Part shown: piece after piece, positions 48,250 through 58,400 of the stretch
Layout: each line of letters opens with the position of its first letter
How positions within the stretch are numbered: the stretch's first letter is position 1
Assembly (NCBI GenBank): GCA_032717465.1
Contig: CM064632.1
Span: forward strand, 30,897,593 to 30,961,592
Origin: Coenobita brevimanus
Taxonomy: Eukaryota; Arthropoda; Malacostraca; Decapoda; Coenobitidae
Length of the DNA stretch: 64,000 nt
Direction: 5' to 3'
Program-made: the position numbers and the translations under genes
Notes under the pieces: model-generated
What the model was told of the DNA's origin: nothing
The model's database searches: none
What the model saw: the letters and a program-made list of their open reading frames with translations, nothing else

Positions 48250-51095
48250 GTGACTCACTTCTTCATTTCTGCAACATTCGCGGCCTTTCCTCTAAGTTTC
48301 ACTCTGTTGAACACAACCTCTCCTTCTCTAAACCTCACCATCTCTTTCTGACTGAGACTCAGCTGTCGTGTTCCAGAACTCGATTCTTCTGAATTCTCTA
48401 CACTCTGGCTTCGGCTTTCTTGTCATTCACTGACTAAATATATCTGTGCTGTTTACTTGTCCCCTAATTCTACTGACTATCAAAAATTCTTCGACTATCT
48501 TATTTCTACGATGGAACACATTCTACCGTATCCATTTCTCCTTACACTGAAATCTCCATTTTAAGAGATTTCAAAGTTCACCACCACCTTTGGCTCACCT
48601 CTCCTTTCACTGATCCACCTGGTGAACAAGCCTACATCTTTTCTTTCCTTAGTGACGTAGACCAGCTTATACAGCACCCTACCCGTGTCTCAGACCGCCT
48701 TGGAGAGAGCTCCAACATACTTGACCTCTTCCTTACAACTAATCCTTCTGCTTACACTGTTAATCTTTTCTCTCCATTGGGCTTCTCCGATCACAACCAT
48801 ATCACCTTAACCTGTCCTATCACTCCGGTACAGCCTGTGGACCCTCCAAAGAAACGTCGTCTGTGGCACTTTGGAGCTGCGGATTGGGAGGCCCTCAGGC
48901 AGTACTTCTTTGATTTTCCCTGATATGATTATTACTTCCATGGCCGGGAGCCATGTGAGTGTGCCTTACGCATTACTGAGGTTATTCTTTCGGGCATGGT
49001 AGCATACATTCCTTTCTCGTATCCTTTGTCTAACACAAGAAAGCCTTGGTTTAATCACGCTTGTTCTAATGCTGTCCGCAACAAGGAGAGGGCCTACAAA
49101 AGGTACCGGAGCCAACCCACCCCTGAATCACATCATCTTTACGTTTCCCGGAATCGTGCTAAGTCTGTTCTTCGCTCTGCTAAAAATAATTTCATCTGCA
49201 CTAAATGCTCTCAATTCTCCAACTCGAATTCTTCCTGCTCCTTCTGGCACCTTGTCAAAAACCTTTCTAACAACTTTACCTCATCATCCTTCCCTCCTCT
49301 TTTCTACTCTGATGGTTCTGTAGCTATTTCTTTTACTGATAAAGCAGACCTCTTCGCTCAGCCTTTCTCCTCCAATTTCACCTTAGACGATTCCGATGCT
49401 GTTCCTCCATCACTTCCCCCCTCTGACTTACTCATGGCTGACATTAAAATTTCTTCAGCTGATGTATTTTCTGCCATCACAGACCTCAATACTAACAAGG
49501 CATATGGGCCTGATGGAATCCCTCATGTTGTTCTCAAGAACTGTGCTTCTGTGCTTACATCCTGCCTAGGTAAACTCTTTTGCTTTTGTCTGTCAACTTG
49601 TACCTTTCCTTCTTGCTGAAAGTTTGCTCTCATTCAGCCAGTCCCAAGGAAGGGTGACCATTCCCAACCCTCTAAACTATCGTCCAATTACTTTAACATC
49701 CTGTAATTCAAAAGTTTTCGAGTCAGTTGTTAATAGAAAAATTTTAAGGCATCTTTCCTATCACAACCTTCTTTCTGATCATCAGTACTGGTTCCGTCAG
49801 GGACGCTCCACTGGCGATCTTCTCACCTACCCTTCAGACTCCTGGTCATCCTCCTTTCGGGACTTTGGCGAAAGCTTTGCCATTGCACTTGACATCTCAA
49901 AGGCATTCGATCGAGTCTGACATAAATCTTTTATTTCCAGACTGCCCTCTTACAGTTTCTATCCTTCTATCTGTGCCTTCATCGCTAGCTTCCTTTCTGG
50001 TCGTTCTATAGCCTCTGTTGTAGACAGCCATTGTTCTTCTAGATCTGTCAACAGTGGTGTTCCTCAGGGCTGTGTACTATCACCGAGTCTCTTCCTTTTA
50101 TTCATCAGTGACCTTCTAAGCTGTACATCTAACCCTATCCACTCATACGCTGATGACTCCACCCTTCACCTTTCCATTCGGTTCCCGCAACGCCCATCTC
50201 AGCAGTTACTTCAACAAACAACGGATGAGGCTATGGCACACCTAATGTCTGACTTGGCTCGTATCTCTGACTGGGGTAAAAATAATCTGGTTGTTTTTAA
50301 TGCATCAAACACTCAGTTTTTACACCTATCAACCCGACGAAATACTCCACAGGTATACCCACTAATGTTTAATAATATTCAGCTTAATCCTGCATCATCC
50401 TTGAACATGCTTGGGGTTTCATTTACTCGGGACTCAACTTGGAAAGATCATATTACATCTCTTGTAAAATCTGCTTCCAAGAGATTAGATGTGCTAAGCC
50501 GACTCCGTTTCTTCTTTACCCCTGCACAATTGTTGACTCTATACATGGGTTTTATCCTCCCCTGTGTGGAGTACAATTCTCTTGTGTGGGGAGGCTCCCC
50601 ACATACAGCTCTTCTCAATTTGGTGGAGTCAAAGGCTTTTCGTCTCATGAACTCTCCTCCTCTTACTGACACCGTTCAACCTCTGTCTCTTTGCCACACT
50701 GTTCCATCTTTATCTCTTTTCTATTGCTACTTCAATGGTCACTGCTCCTCTGAACTGTCTGCATGCATTCCTCCCCCTCTACGATGGGCGCGTGGCACCC
50801 GTCCAGCAGCAAACTCTCATCCCTTTTCTGTCAGCTCACTATTGCAGGAGTGAACCGTGACTCCCAGTCCATCATTTATGCAACAGGTCAGCTCCGGTAC
50901 TGTCTCCCTCTGTCTGTATTTCCTGCTTCCTATGATCTCCAGTTTTTCAAACGCAGTGTGTCCAGGCATTTCGAAATGATCGGATCATGAATGTGGCTCT
51001 CTTTTGTATTTTGTTTTTTTCTTGCAGGGAACTGTTATTGCAGGCTCATAGCCTTTGGTTCCTTCTTCCTCGCATAAAAAAAAATTCAAGTTGAT
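48250..51095 (+). pseudogene. Jockey/I-like non-LTR retrotransposon, degenerate
   Basis: The order is typical of a LINE ORF2. From about 48260 an APE-type endonuclease is recognisable in pieces (CNIRGL-type start, LFLTET, ending in GFSDHNHI near 48790). From 48996 the reverse transcriptase follows: NKAYGPDGIPHVVLK, then FRQGRSTGDLL and ALDISKAFDRV near 49800-49917, SGVPQGCVLSP near 50055, and the catalytic YADDSTLH at about 50146. The C-terminal LNMLGVSFTRD and LVWGGSPH segments lie at 50410-50600. It is broken by several stops in the endonuclease, TGA codons at 49617-49619 and 49918-49920, and frameshifts near 49670 and 50850. The copy ends in a short A run near 51078-51086, suggesting a poly-A type 3' end. 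Clade within the Jockey/I superfamily is uncertain. Confidence 0.82.
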
Positions 51096-52038
51096 TAAAA
51101 TTGTTTGAGGATACCGAGAATGAGGTATGGAATACGTCATTGGAGTGAAGAGGGTAAGCTGTATAAAAAATTGTCTGGGCTTAGGTAGAATAGAAGTGTA
51201 TATCTAGAAATAGACACAAAAAGTAGATACTGAAATCGCTATCGTATTCACAGTCAGCAACCTTCATCCTTTCTGCACATGTATGTAATATGATTATTAT
51301 AATGATGAAAATGATGATGATTAATACTATTATTTGTACTCCTTCTCCTTCTTCTGTTCCTCTTTCTCTCTTCCTTTTCACTTCCCTTTTTCATCTCCGT
51401 TCCCTATTCCCTTTCCACCTGCTGCCTTTTCACCCTCCATTTATTTCCCTCCTATTGCACAGGGTATTGACCACAAATTCTCGCTTTAACTCGTCAAAGA
51501 CTCGATTTTGGAAAACCTGAATGAATCTGTTAGGGTCTGCGAGGTCTATAATAGGTAATAAGGTCTATAATAAGAGTCTGTGGGGTCTGTAATAAGGTCG
51601 GTGAATAGGGTCAGTGAACGGAAGCTTGGCCCAGTAAGGAGGGACTAAATCACACTGTCTGCGTTTCAGTGGTACCAAATATCGTGGTAAATTTGTAAGC
51701 TATATTTCTGGTGAATGAAATCTTGTGGAATTTGATAGAACGAGGAAAGTAAATAATGGTGGCGGTGGTGCTGGTGGAGGAGGAGGAGGACACTAATATC
51801 AGTCTACGTCATTACAATAAATAACGGAAAAGTGAGCAATAACTTTTGAAACCAAATGATGCGCTCTTGGAAACCCAGGATATTTTTCAGGATAATGTGT
51901 AAGAGTTTCATAATTAGTCGTTTTGAATGTGGAGCGATATACCTGACCGCACCTGTACCTGGGAGTATTAATTATCCGTATTTTCAGGTAGATTTTTTTA
52001 CTCTTGCCATATTTCAAGGAGTACGATTGCAGGCCTGT

Positions 52039-52050
<12 letters not shown>
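51096..52050. other. no gene seen
   Basis: Includes C/T-rich sequence at 51335-51460, a weak repeated GGTCTATAATAAG phrase at 51540-51600 and a poly-A run at 52044-52069. No coding signal. Confidence 0.5.
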
Positions 52051-52069
<19 letters not shown>

Positions 52070-52074
52070 GGGGG

Positions 52075-52345
52075 TCCCTAGTCCCCTCACCCCGCTCCTT
52101 TTAGTCGCCTTTTACGACACGCAGGGAATACGGAGGCAGTATTCTTCCTAACACAACCTGGCCGCAGAGTAGTAGTACCACCCCATAGTGCGGCCAGGCT
52201 GTGTCCCCCCCACCAAAGGGGGGGGGGCTAAGATGCGAATGAATGTCTTTGAATGGATGAGTAAATGGGGAGTGTGTCGTCCTGTCTCGGCTACCTCCCT
52301 TTCCTTGGGGGAAGCAGCCTAGGTATATAGATGTATAGATAAATG
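52075..52345 (+). repeat. dispersed repeat R5 ending in a TATAGAT tail
   Basis: Contains TTTAGTCGCCTTTTACGACA and, at its right end, GTGTGTCGTCCTGTCTCGGC then GCAGCCTAGGTATATAGAT. The right 110 bp is present in inverted orientation at 63625-63740. A short-repeat tail suggests a LINE- or SINE-type 3' end. No ORF. Confidence 0.65.
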
Positions 52346-52448
52346 ATTGCAGCGCATGGAGGAACATTGCAGGATTTCCAGTCGAACAGGATAAACGGAT
52401 GTCCAGCTTATACCAGATTTACATTCTCTCTCTCTCTCTCTCTCTCTC

Positions 52449-52479
<31 letters not shown>

Positions 52480-52569
52480 AAAATACCAAGAATGAAAAGA
52501 CGTCCTCGGCCGAAAATGTTAAGTGTAGGACTATTAGGTGTATAAGATGTAGAAATTTTTTTTTTTGTC

Positions 52570-52577
52570 ATTTTTAC

Positions 52578-52629
<52 letters not shown>
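52570..52629. repeat. (GT)n microsatellite
   Basis: A pure GT run of about 60 bases, with an interrupted (CT)n and poly-A run upstream at 52425-52485. Confidence 0.98.
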
Positions 52630-52631
<2 letters not shown>

Positions 52632-53382
52632 ATTGATGGTGTATGTGTGGAGGAGCATCTGTGTGCGGCTCAGCCATCATTAACCCTGCCCGTCACAAAC
52701 ACTATTATTGATTGCTGAGAGAGAGAGAGAGAGAGAGAGTTTTCAGTAAGAAGCACCTATGATTTCGAACGTCATATCTCTCTCAAGCTTCCCAGTCGTC
52801 GGCTTAAATTTAATGATCATTATTAGAAAAATCTATAAAAATAAGTTAGTGACATATATACTCTGAGCCAGAAGCGGACACAGTGAGATATTTTTGAAGG
52901 TGATATTGAAGTTCTTAGAGGTGTTTCTGCTGCCTTAGAGGACACGAGTTCGGTCCCAGGCTGGGGTAGGGAACTTGTTTTATTATTCCGAATTTCGCTA
53001 CTAAAACAGACTTTACTGAGTTTTCACAAGACCTTCCAACATGTCATAAGCACACCCCACTAATACCTTCCCATCAGACCCGAGTGCAACAGACCTGTCA
53101 TGTATTCAGTATGGACGGTGGGTATTGGTGCAGAAGTTGTGACATGTAAAGGGCTGTGACATATCAGAACTCAGGGCCTCGGAGGAACAAGCCGTCAGAC
53201 CTTCCAAAGTCGTACGTATTAAGAAAATCATCGAAAAAGAGAATAAAAACTGCCAGAAGTGGATAGGCCTACATTAATTTCTTGGAGTGTTAATTTACAT
53301 CCATATCGAGATATATAAGTAATTCACGCCATTATCTTACCTTGACAGATTAACCTTTGATATAAAAAGTTCAGTTACACCC
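52630..53382. other. no confident feature
   Basis: Mostly unique. GAGTTCGGTCCCAGG near 52948 resembles a pol III B box, but no A box was found at suitable spacing. Confidence 0.4.
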
Positions 53383-53578
53383 TTTTTACCTGAACTTGGC
53401 CCAAATTTTCGTCCTTTTGCTGCCTATTTCATGAAGCTCAGAATAAGACAATACTGCTGCTCTACGTTGTCTCCATAGCACTTCATGACTAGCAGCATCA
53501 TATTCAGCTATTCATTTTTTGTTACACTCTGTATTGAAGATGGAGAGATGGTAATTTTAGGCCAAGTTAGAGTAAAAA
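53383..53578 (+). mobile_element. MITE-like element, family M2
   Basis: The left end ACCCTTTTTACCTGAACTTG and right end GCCAAGTTAGAGTAAAAAGA are inverted repeats. The interior (CAAATTTTCGTCC, CTATTTCATGAAGCTCAG, AGATGGAGAGATGG) matches the other M2 copies. Confidence 0.68.
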
Positions 53579-53585
53579 GAGCATA

Positions 53586-53605
53586 GTAGTAGTAGTAGTA
53601 GTAGT

Positions 53606-53646
<41 letters not shown>

Positions 53647-53657
53647 TGTAGTAGTTG

Positions 53658-53699
<42 letters not shown>
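53586..53699. repeat. (GTA)n/(GCA)n and (GT)n microsatellites
   Basis: Trinucleotide runs to about 53647, then GT to 53699. The block sits immediately beside the M2 copy. Confidence 0.96.
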
Positions 53700-53702
<3 letters not shown>

Positions 53703-53742
53703 ATCTTGGCAGAAGGAAACGCACGTACTCACATTTAGTGCC

Positions 53743-54245
53743 ACCTCCAGACGATTTTATTAAGCACATGATAATTTGGAAGCCTTAGGGGGTTAGGTTC
53801 AGCATTCATTAACCCTGCTACTATTATATGCTTTCCATGCCGAATAAAAATGGTTTGGTGAGAAGAAGAATGAAATATAATGCCTCAGTTCCCACCAGCA
53901 TTTTTCTTTTCATAACAGCCATGACCGCGATTCGATGTGTGTGTAATTTGCAGCACTGAGTGTGTGTAAAAGGCTAACAATGTAAACTTTTATACACGGC
54001 AGTATGCATGTAATTATCAACAACGAATGTGTGTAAAAGCAAACAATGTAAACCTCTATACACGAAACCATACATACACACATTCATCTTCTTGATACCA
54101 CCAGACGGTTTTACTCAGCTCAGGGGGAACTTTTTAGCTGTAAAGATTTGATAAAGCAGTCATTTACCCCCGTCATGGTTGGAATAACTCGTATATATAT
54201 ACCAGCTAACACCAGACAATTTTCTTCAGCTAGGAGTGAGTCGTA
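53743..54245. repeat. cluster of three M3 termini
   Basis: CCAGACGATTTTATTAAGCA near 53751, CCAGACGGTTTTACTCAGCT near 54105 and CCAGACAATTTTCTTCAGCT near 54213. The last is followed by AGGAGTGAGTCGTAGGAGCC, the reverse of the GGCTCCTATGACTCACT start seen at 33.2 and 44.9 kb. M3 and that repeat therefore share a terminus. Confidence 0.55.
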
Positions 54246-54335
54246 GGAGCCTGGAAGTTGATGCTGTCACTATACTGTAAACCTCATGTTCAGAATAATT
54301 CAAGTATTCTACCAAGCAAAGGCGATTTTGTTTAT

Positions 54336-54337
<2 letters not shown>

Positions 54338-54374
<37 letters not shown>
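54338..54374. repeat. (GA)n microsatellite
   Basis: A pure GA run of about 37 bases. Confidence 0.97.
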
Positions 54375-54376
<2 letters not shown>

Positions 54377-54590
54377 AACCCTTCACTATTATGATGCTTT
54401 CCAAACCTAAAATGTAATCATTTCGTTGTAGAATGATATCGAACACCACATATCCCATCTCTGATCTGGCTATATATCAGTATCATCCCAATATTCGCTG
54501 CAGGACTGAACCTTCTCGGAGGAAGAGTGACAGCCAGAATAGACTTTTTCTCATGCTGGCTAAGGACGAAAGGGAAAGTGGTGTTTGTAT

Positions 54591-55379
54591 TGTTACATAG
54601 CCTATGATTTCATCATCCTTTGTGTAATTTTAACGCTCAGTATGCTGCATGTTTGATCACGAGCGTGTTCTGCCTCAGTCCCCCCCTTCTACCGTTATAG
54701 TAGAGTAAGTCGTTCTCTCTGTTATTCAGAGCGGGATTTTCTGCTCTTTGGCCCCATGGCTTCATTTGCGCGTCCTTCTTACAAGTTGTATCAAGCTCTG
54801 CTGGCCCCTATATAATGAGCTCAGTCTCTACATCATTGCCACTTAGATCTGCTCCTCATTTTGTTCACATCTCTGTCCTCCCCTGTACAGTTATTATTAT
54901 TGTGAGTGCTCAAGAAATCTCCAAACATCTAGCAGCTGTGTGTAATTTGAGTATAACTGTTGTTGTATTTTTTCTTGTACTGTGTAGCATAAGGTTAATT
55001 CTTGGGCCTAGTGAGGTCTTTGTGATTGATGTAGGGTTTTATATCAGTTATTTTTTATAATAGTTTGTATCTGTAATAATATATCTGGCATTCACTGAGT
55101 ATTATCTGGTATCTCATTTTATCAGGGCTGACTTAGATAAATTTACTCTTGCTAATTTCGTGTTAATAGAGGCTATTGCAGTTAACCATATATTTAACCT
55201 GTTTATTTGCCATTACATTATCCTTATGAGTCCTGAATGTTTTGTTGTTAGTTTGAGCATTAAACTTTAACTTGTAATTTTACCTAACTCTTTTGTTTTG
55301 AACCTGGAACTTTACGGGACAGTAGTGACTCTTAGTATTCTCACTTAAAGTGTACGTTATCTTTCTCTGTTCCGTAACA
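54591..55379 (+). repeat. 5' LTR (789 bp)
   Basis: It begins TGTTACATAG and ends CCGTAACA, giving the inverted end TGTTAC/GTAACA. A TATATAA box lies at 54809-54815 and an ATTAAA polyadenylation-type signal at 55259-55264, in the order expected for an LTR promoter and terminator. Differences from the 3' LTR fall near 54645, 54661, 54681, 54742, 54810, 55009, 55056 and 55175. Confidence 0.96.
54809..54815 (+). promoter_or_regulatory. putative LTR TATA box
   Basis: TATATAA in the 5' LTR. In the 3' LTR the same place reads CAATATAA after one substitution. A TCAGT initiator-like motif at 54821 is closer than the usual 25-30 bp, so the true start site is uncertain. Confidence 0.4.
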
Positions 55380-55385
55380 TAAATT

Positions 55386-55403
55386 TGGCGACCTCTTATC
55401 AGG
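55386..55403 (+). other. primer-binding site
   Basis: TGGCGACCTCTTATC starts six bases after the 5' LTR. TGG complements the CCA end of a tRNA. Its first 11 bases equal those of the minus-strand element at 3091-3108. The tRNA was not identified. Confidence 0.7.
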
Positions 55404-55460
55404 ATATTCAGGATATTATCATAAGGATATTGCTTGATATTTTGTGACTGTGATTTATTC

Positions 55461-58400
55461 ATGATGTCTACTATTACTACACTTGATGAAGCCAAAGATT
55501 TTTTGTCAAATGTGCAAACAGTGTTGGATGTAGAGAACAGAACAAAGAATGAACTTAAGCTTGTTGCTCAACAATTGGGAATTGCAGTTCACTCTCATCA
55601 TTCTAAAGATCAAATTGTTGACATGATTAATGAAAGCTTGTTTAATGTAACTCCTCCAAATGAGCAAACGCAGATTGAATTAGCTAAGTTACAGCTAGCC
55701 CTGCAGGAGGCAAAAGCTAAGGAGGCTGAATTTCAGGCAAATGCTCCTATTCAAGAGGCACAGGTACGGGCTCAGGCACAAGTTGAACTTGCCAGGATTC
55801 AGGCAGACCATGAGTATCGCATGAAACAAGGTGGAACTGGATCATCTAGCTCTGATGATTTTGATGTGGCTAAAAATGTTAAACTTGTCCCTCCTTTTAA
55901 TGAATCTGATTTAACAAAGTATTTTCAGTTGTTTGAGAGGGTAGCTACAGGTTTTAGTTGGCCCAAGGAGTATTGGCCAGTACTCCTTCAAACTGTTCTC
56001 ACCGGTAAAGCTCAAGTAACTTATGCATCTTTGCCTCAGGATCAATCTGATAATTATGATGTAGTTAAGAGCTTGATTCTTAAGGCCTATGAGCTTGTTC
56101 CTGAAGCCTATAGAGTAAAATTTAGGACAACTTACAAGCAAGATAAGCAGTGGTTAAATTCTAAGAATGTGGATTCTGATTTTGGTAAATTTAAGCAGAT
56201 GATTTTGCTGGAGGATTTCAAAAGGTGTATTTATAAAGATGTAAGCCTATATCTTGATGAGAAAAGAATAGATAATTTGTCTGATGCTGCAGTTTTAGCT
56301 GATGAGTATGTTCTCACTCACAAGAGATATTCTAGAGAAAAAGGGAAAGCTGAGAGTAAGTACGTTGCCTCTACTCAGAGTACAGGTAACAGGAAAGAGA
56401 ATAAAGATGATGTTTCTCAGGAAGTAAATACCAGCTTCACCTCTAGATTTCAGAAAAGTAAATGTACTTATTGTAGTAAGCTTGGTCATACTACGGAGAG
56501 ATGTTTCAGGAGACAGCGTGATGTGAACAAAAAGGAGTCTTTAAATATTCAGTCAATTGGTTTAGTGTCCACTCTTGCGAGTTCCCAGAATTCTTTAACT
56601 GAGTTAACTGAACGTGCTTTGAGGGGTAACTTAAATTCTCATGATGGAGCTCCTCTTTTGAGCAGTAACGTGGGTGACACTCTCAAGAGTTCATGTGCTA
56701 ATTTCCTGTCTGATGGTTTTGTCAGTCCTCTGGACAGTAATGACAGGAAATCAGTTAAAATATATCGTGACACAGGTGCTTGCCAATCCCTTATGCTGAC
56801 CAGTGTTCTAGGCTCTAAAGTTAATTCCTCTGATGAAACTGTAATCTTACAAGGTGTAAGGAATAATTACTTCTCTGTCCCTCTGTGCAGAGTGAATTTA
56901 GAGTCTGGTTTTGTTAATGGTTCTGTTATGGTTGGGTTGGTTGAGACACTTCCAATGTCAGGTGTAACTTTCTTACTTGGAAATGATATTGGTGGAAGTC
57001 AAGTGTGTCCAACTCCTCAGTTGTCTAGTGAGCCAGTGGCTGTGTCCCAGGATTGTGATGTCCCTGATGTGTTCCCTGCATGTGCTGTCACTAGGGCTAA
57101 GTCTAAAGTTACTGGTGATTTAGAGGATAATGATGATGATGATGTTATCCTAGCTGACACTTTTCTTGCTAATTTGGACCACTCACCAGATGAGGCAGTA
57201 CCCCGTAGTGTTGATAATTTGTCTCGTCAAGAGTTGGTTGAGTTGCAGGTTGCTGACCCTGAGTTGAAAGGTCTAGCTAACTCTGCTTACAGTGAAGAAG
57301 AGTCAGCCGGTGCTTCTACTTGTTATTATGTAAAGTCAGGAGTACTTATGAGGAAGTGGAGACCCCCAACAGCATCAGCCGACTGTGAATGGGAGGTTGT
57401 ACATCAAGTTGTCATCCCTCGTGTTTGTAGGCAGGATATCATTCGTGTGGCTCATGATTCCAGCTTGGCAGGACACCTTGGAGTGAGGAAGACTGTGGCA
57501 CGCATTTTGAAACACTTCTACTGGCCAGGTATCTTCAGGGATGTTTCCTGGTATTGTAAGTCTTGTCACACCTGTCAAGTTGTGGGGAAGTGTAATCAGA
57601 CTGAAACGGTTGCACCTCTAGTTCCCATTCCTCCTTTTGAGGCGCCTTTCACCCGTGTGTTGGTGGATATTGTAGGCCCTCTTCCTAAGACTTCTTCAGG
57701 ATTTTCTTATGTGTTGACCATGAGTGATATGGCTACTCGTTATCCTGAAGCCATTCCACTTAGAAACATCTCAGCAAAGAACGTGGTTAAGGAAATGCTA
57801 GGGTTCTTCACAAAGTTTGGTCTGCCCAAGGAGGTACAGTCCGACCGGGGAAGTAATTTCATGTCAAACGTTTTCAAGCAGTCTCTGAAAGAGTTGGGCA
57901 TCACCCAGATCACGTCTTCAGCTTACCATCCCCAGACCCAAGGAGCGTTGGAGAGATATCATCAAACACTCAAATCGATGCTCAAGAAATACTGTTTGGA
58001 ACATCAGAAAGACTGGGATAAAGGTCTTCCATTCGTTGTGTTTGCCGCAAGAGAATCTCCAAATGAATCACTGGGCTTCTCACCTTTTGAACTACTGTTT
58101 GGCCATGAAGTAAGAGGACCCCTTAAGTTACTCAAGGAATGCTGGCTGTCGGAGGAAGATGACGTCAACCTGCTGGAGTATGTGATGAAGTTCAAAAAAC
58201 GGCTGTCCACAGCTTTACAGCTGGCGAGAGAGAATTTAGGAGCTGCTCAGAAGATGAAGACTTGGTATGATAAGAAGTCCAGGTTACGCCACTTTCAGCC
58301 AGGAGATCAGGTTTTGATTCTGCTACCAGTGCATGGGCAACCTCTTCAAGCCAAGTTTAGTGGCCCTTATTTCGTGGAGAAGAAACTCAGTGATGTCAAC

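Noticed and set aside
52940..52975. GAGTTCGGTCCCAGG as part of a tRNA or SINE
   Set aside because: Only a B-box-like motif; no A box at suitable distance and no second copy in the window.
55434..55460. Start of Gag-Pol at 55434
   Set aside because: The codon there is TTG; the first ATG in frame is at 55461, followed by a second ATG at 55464.
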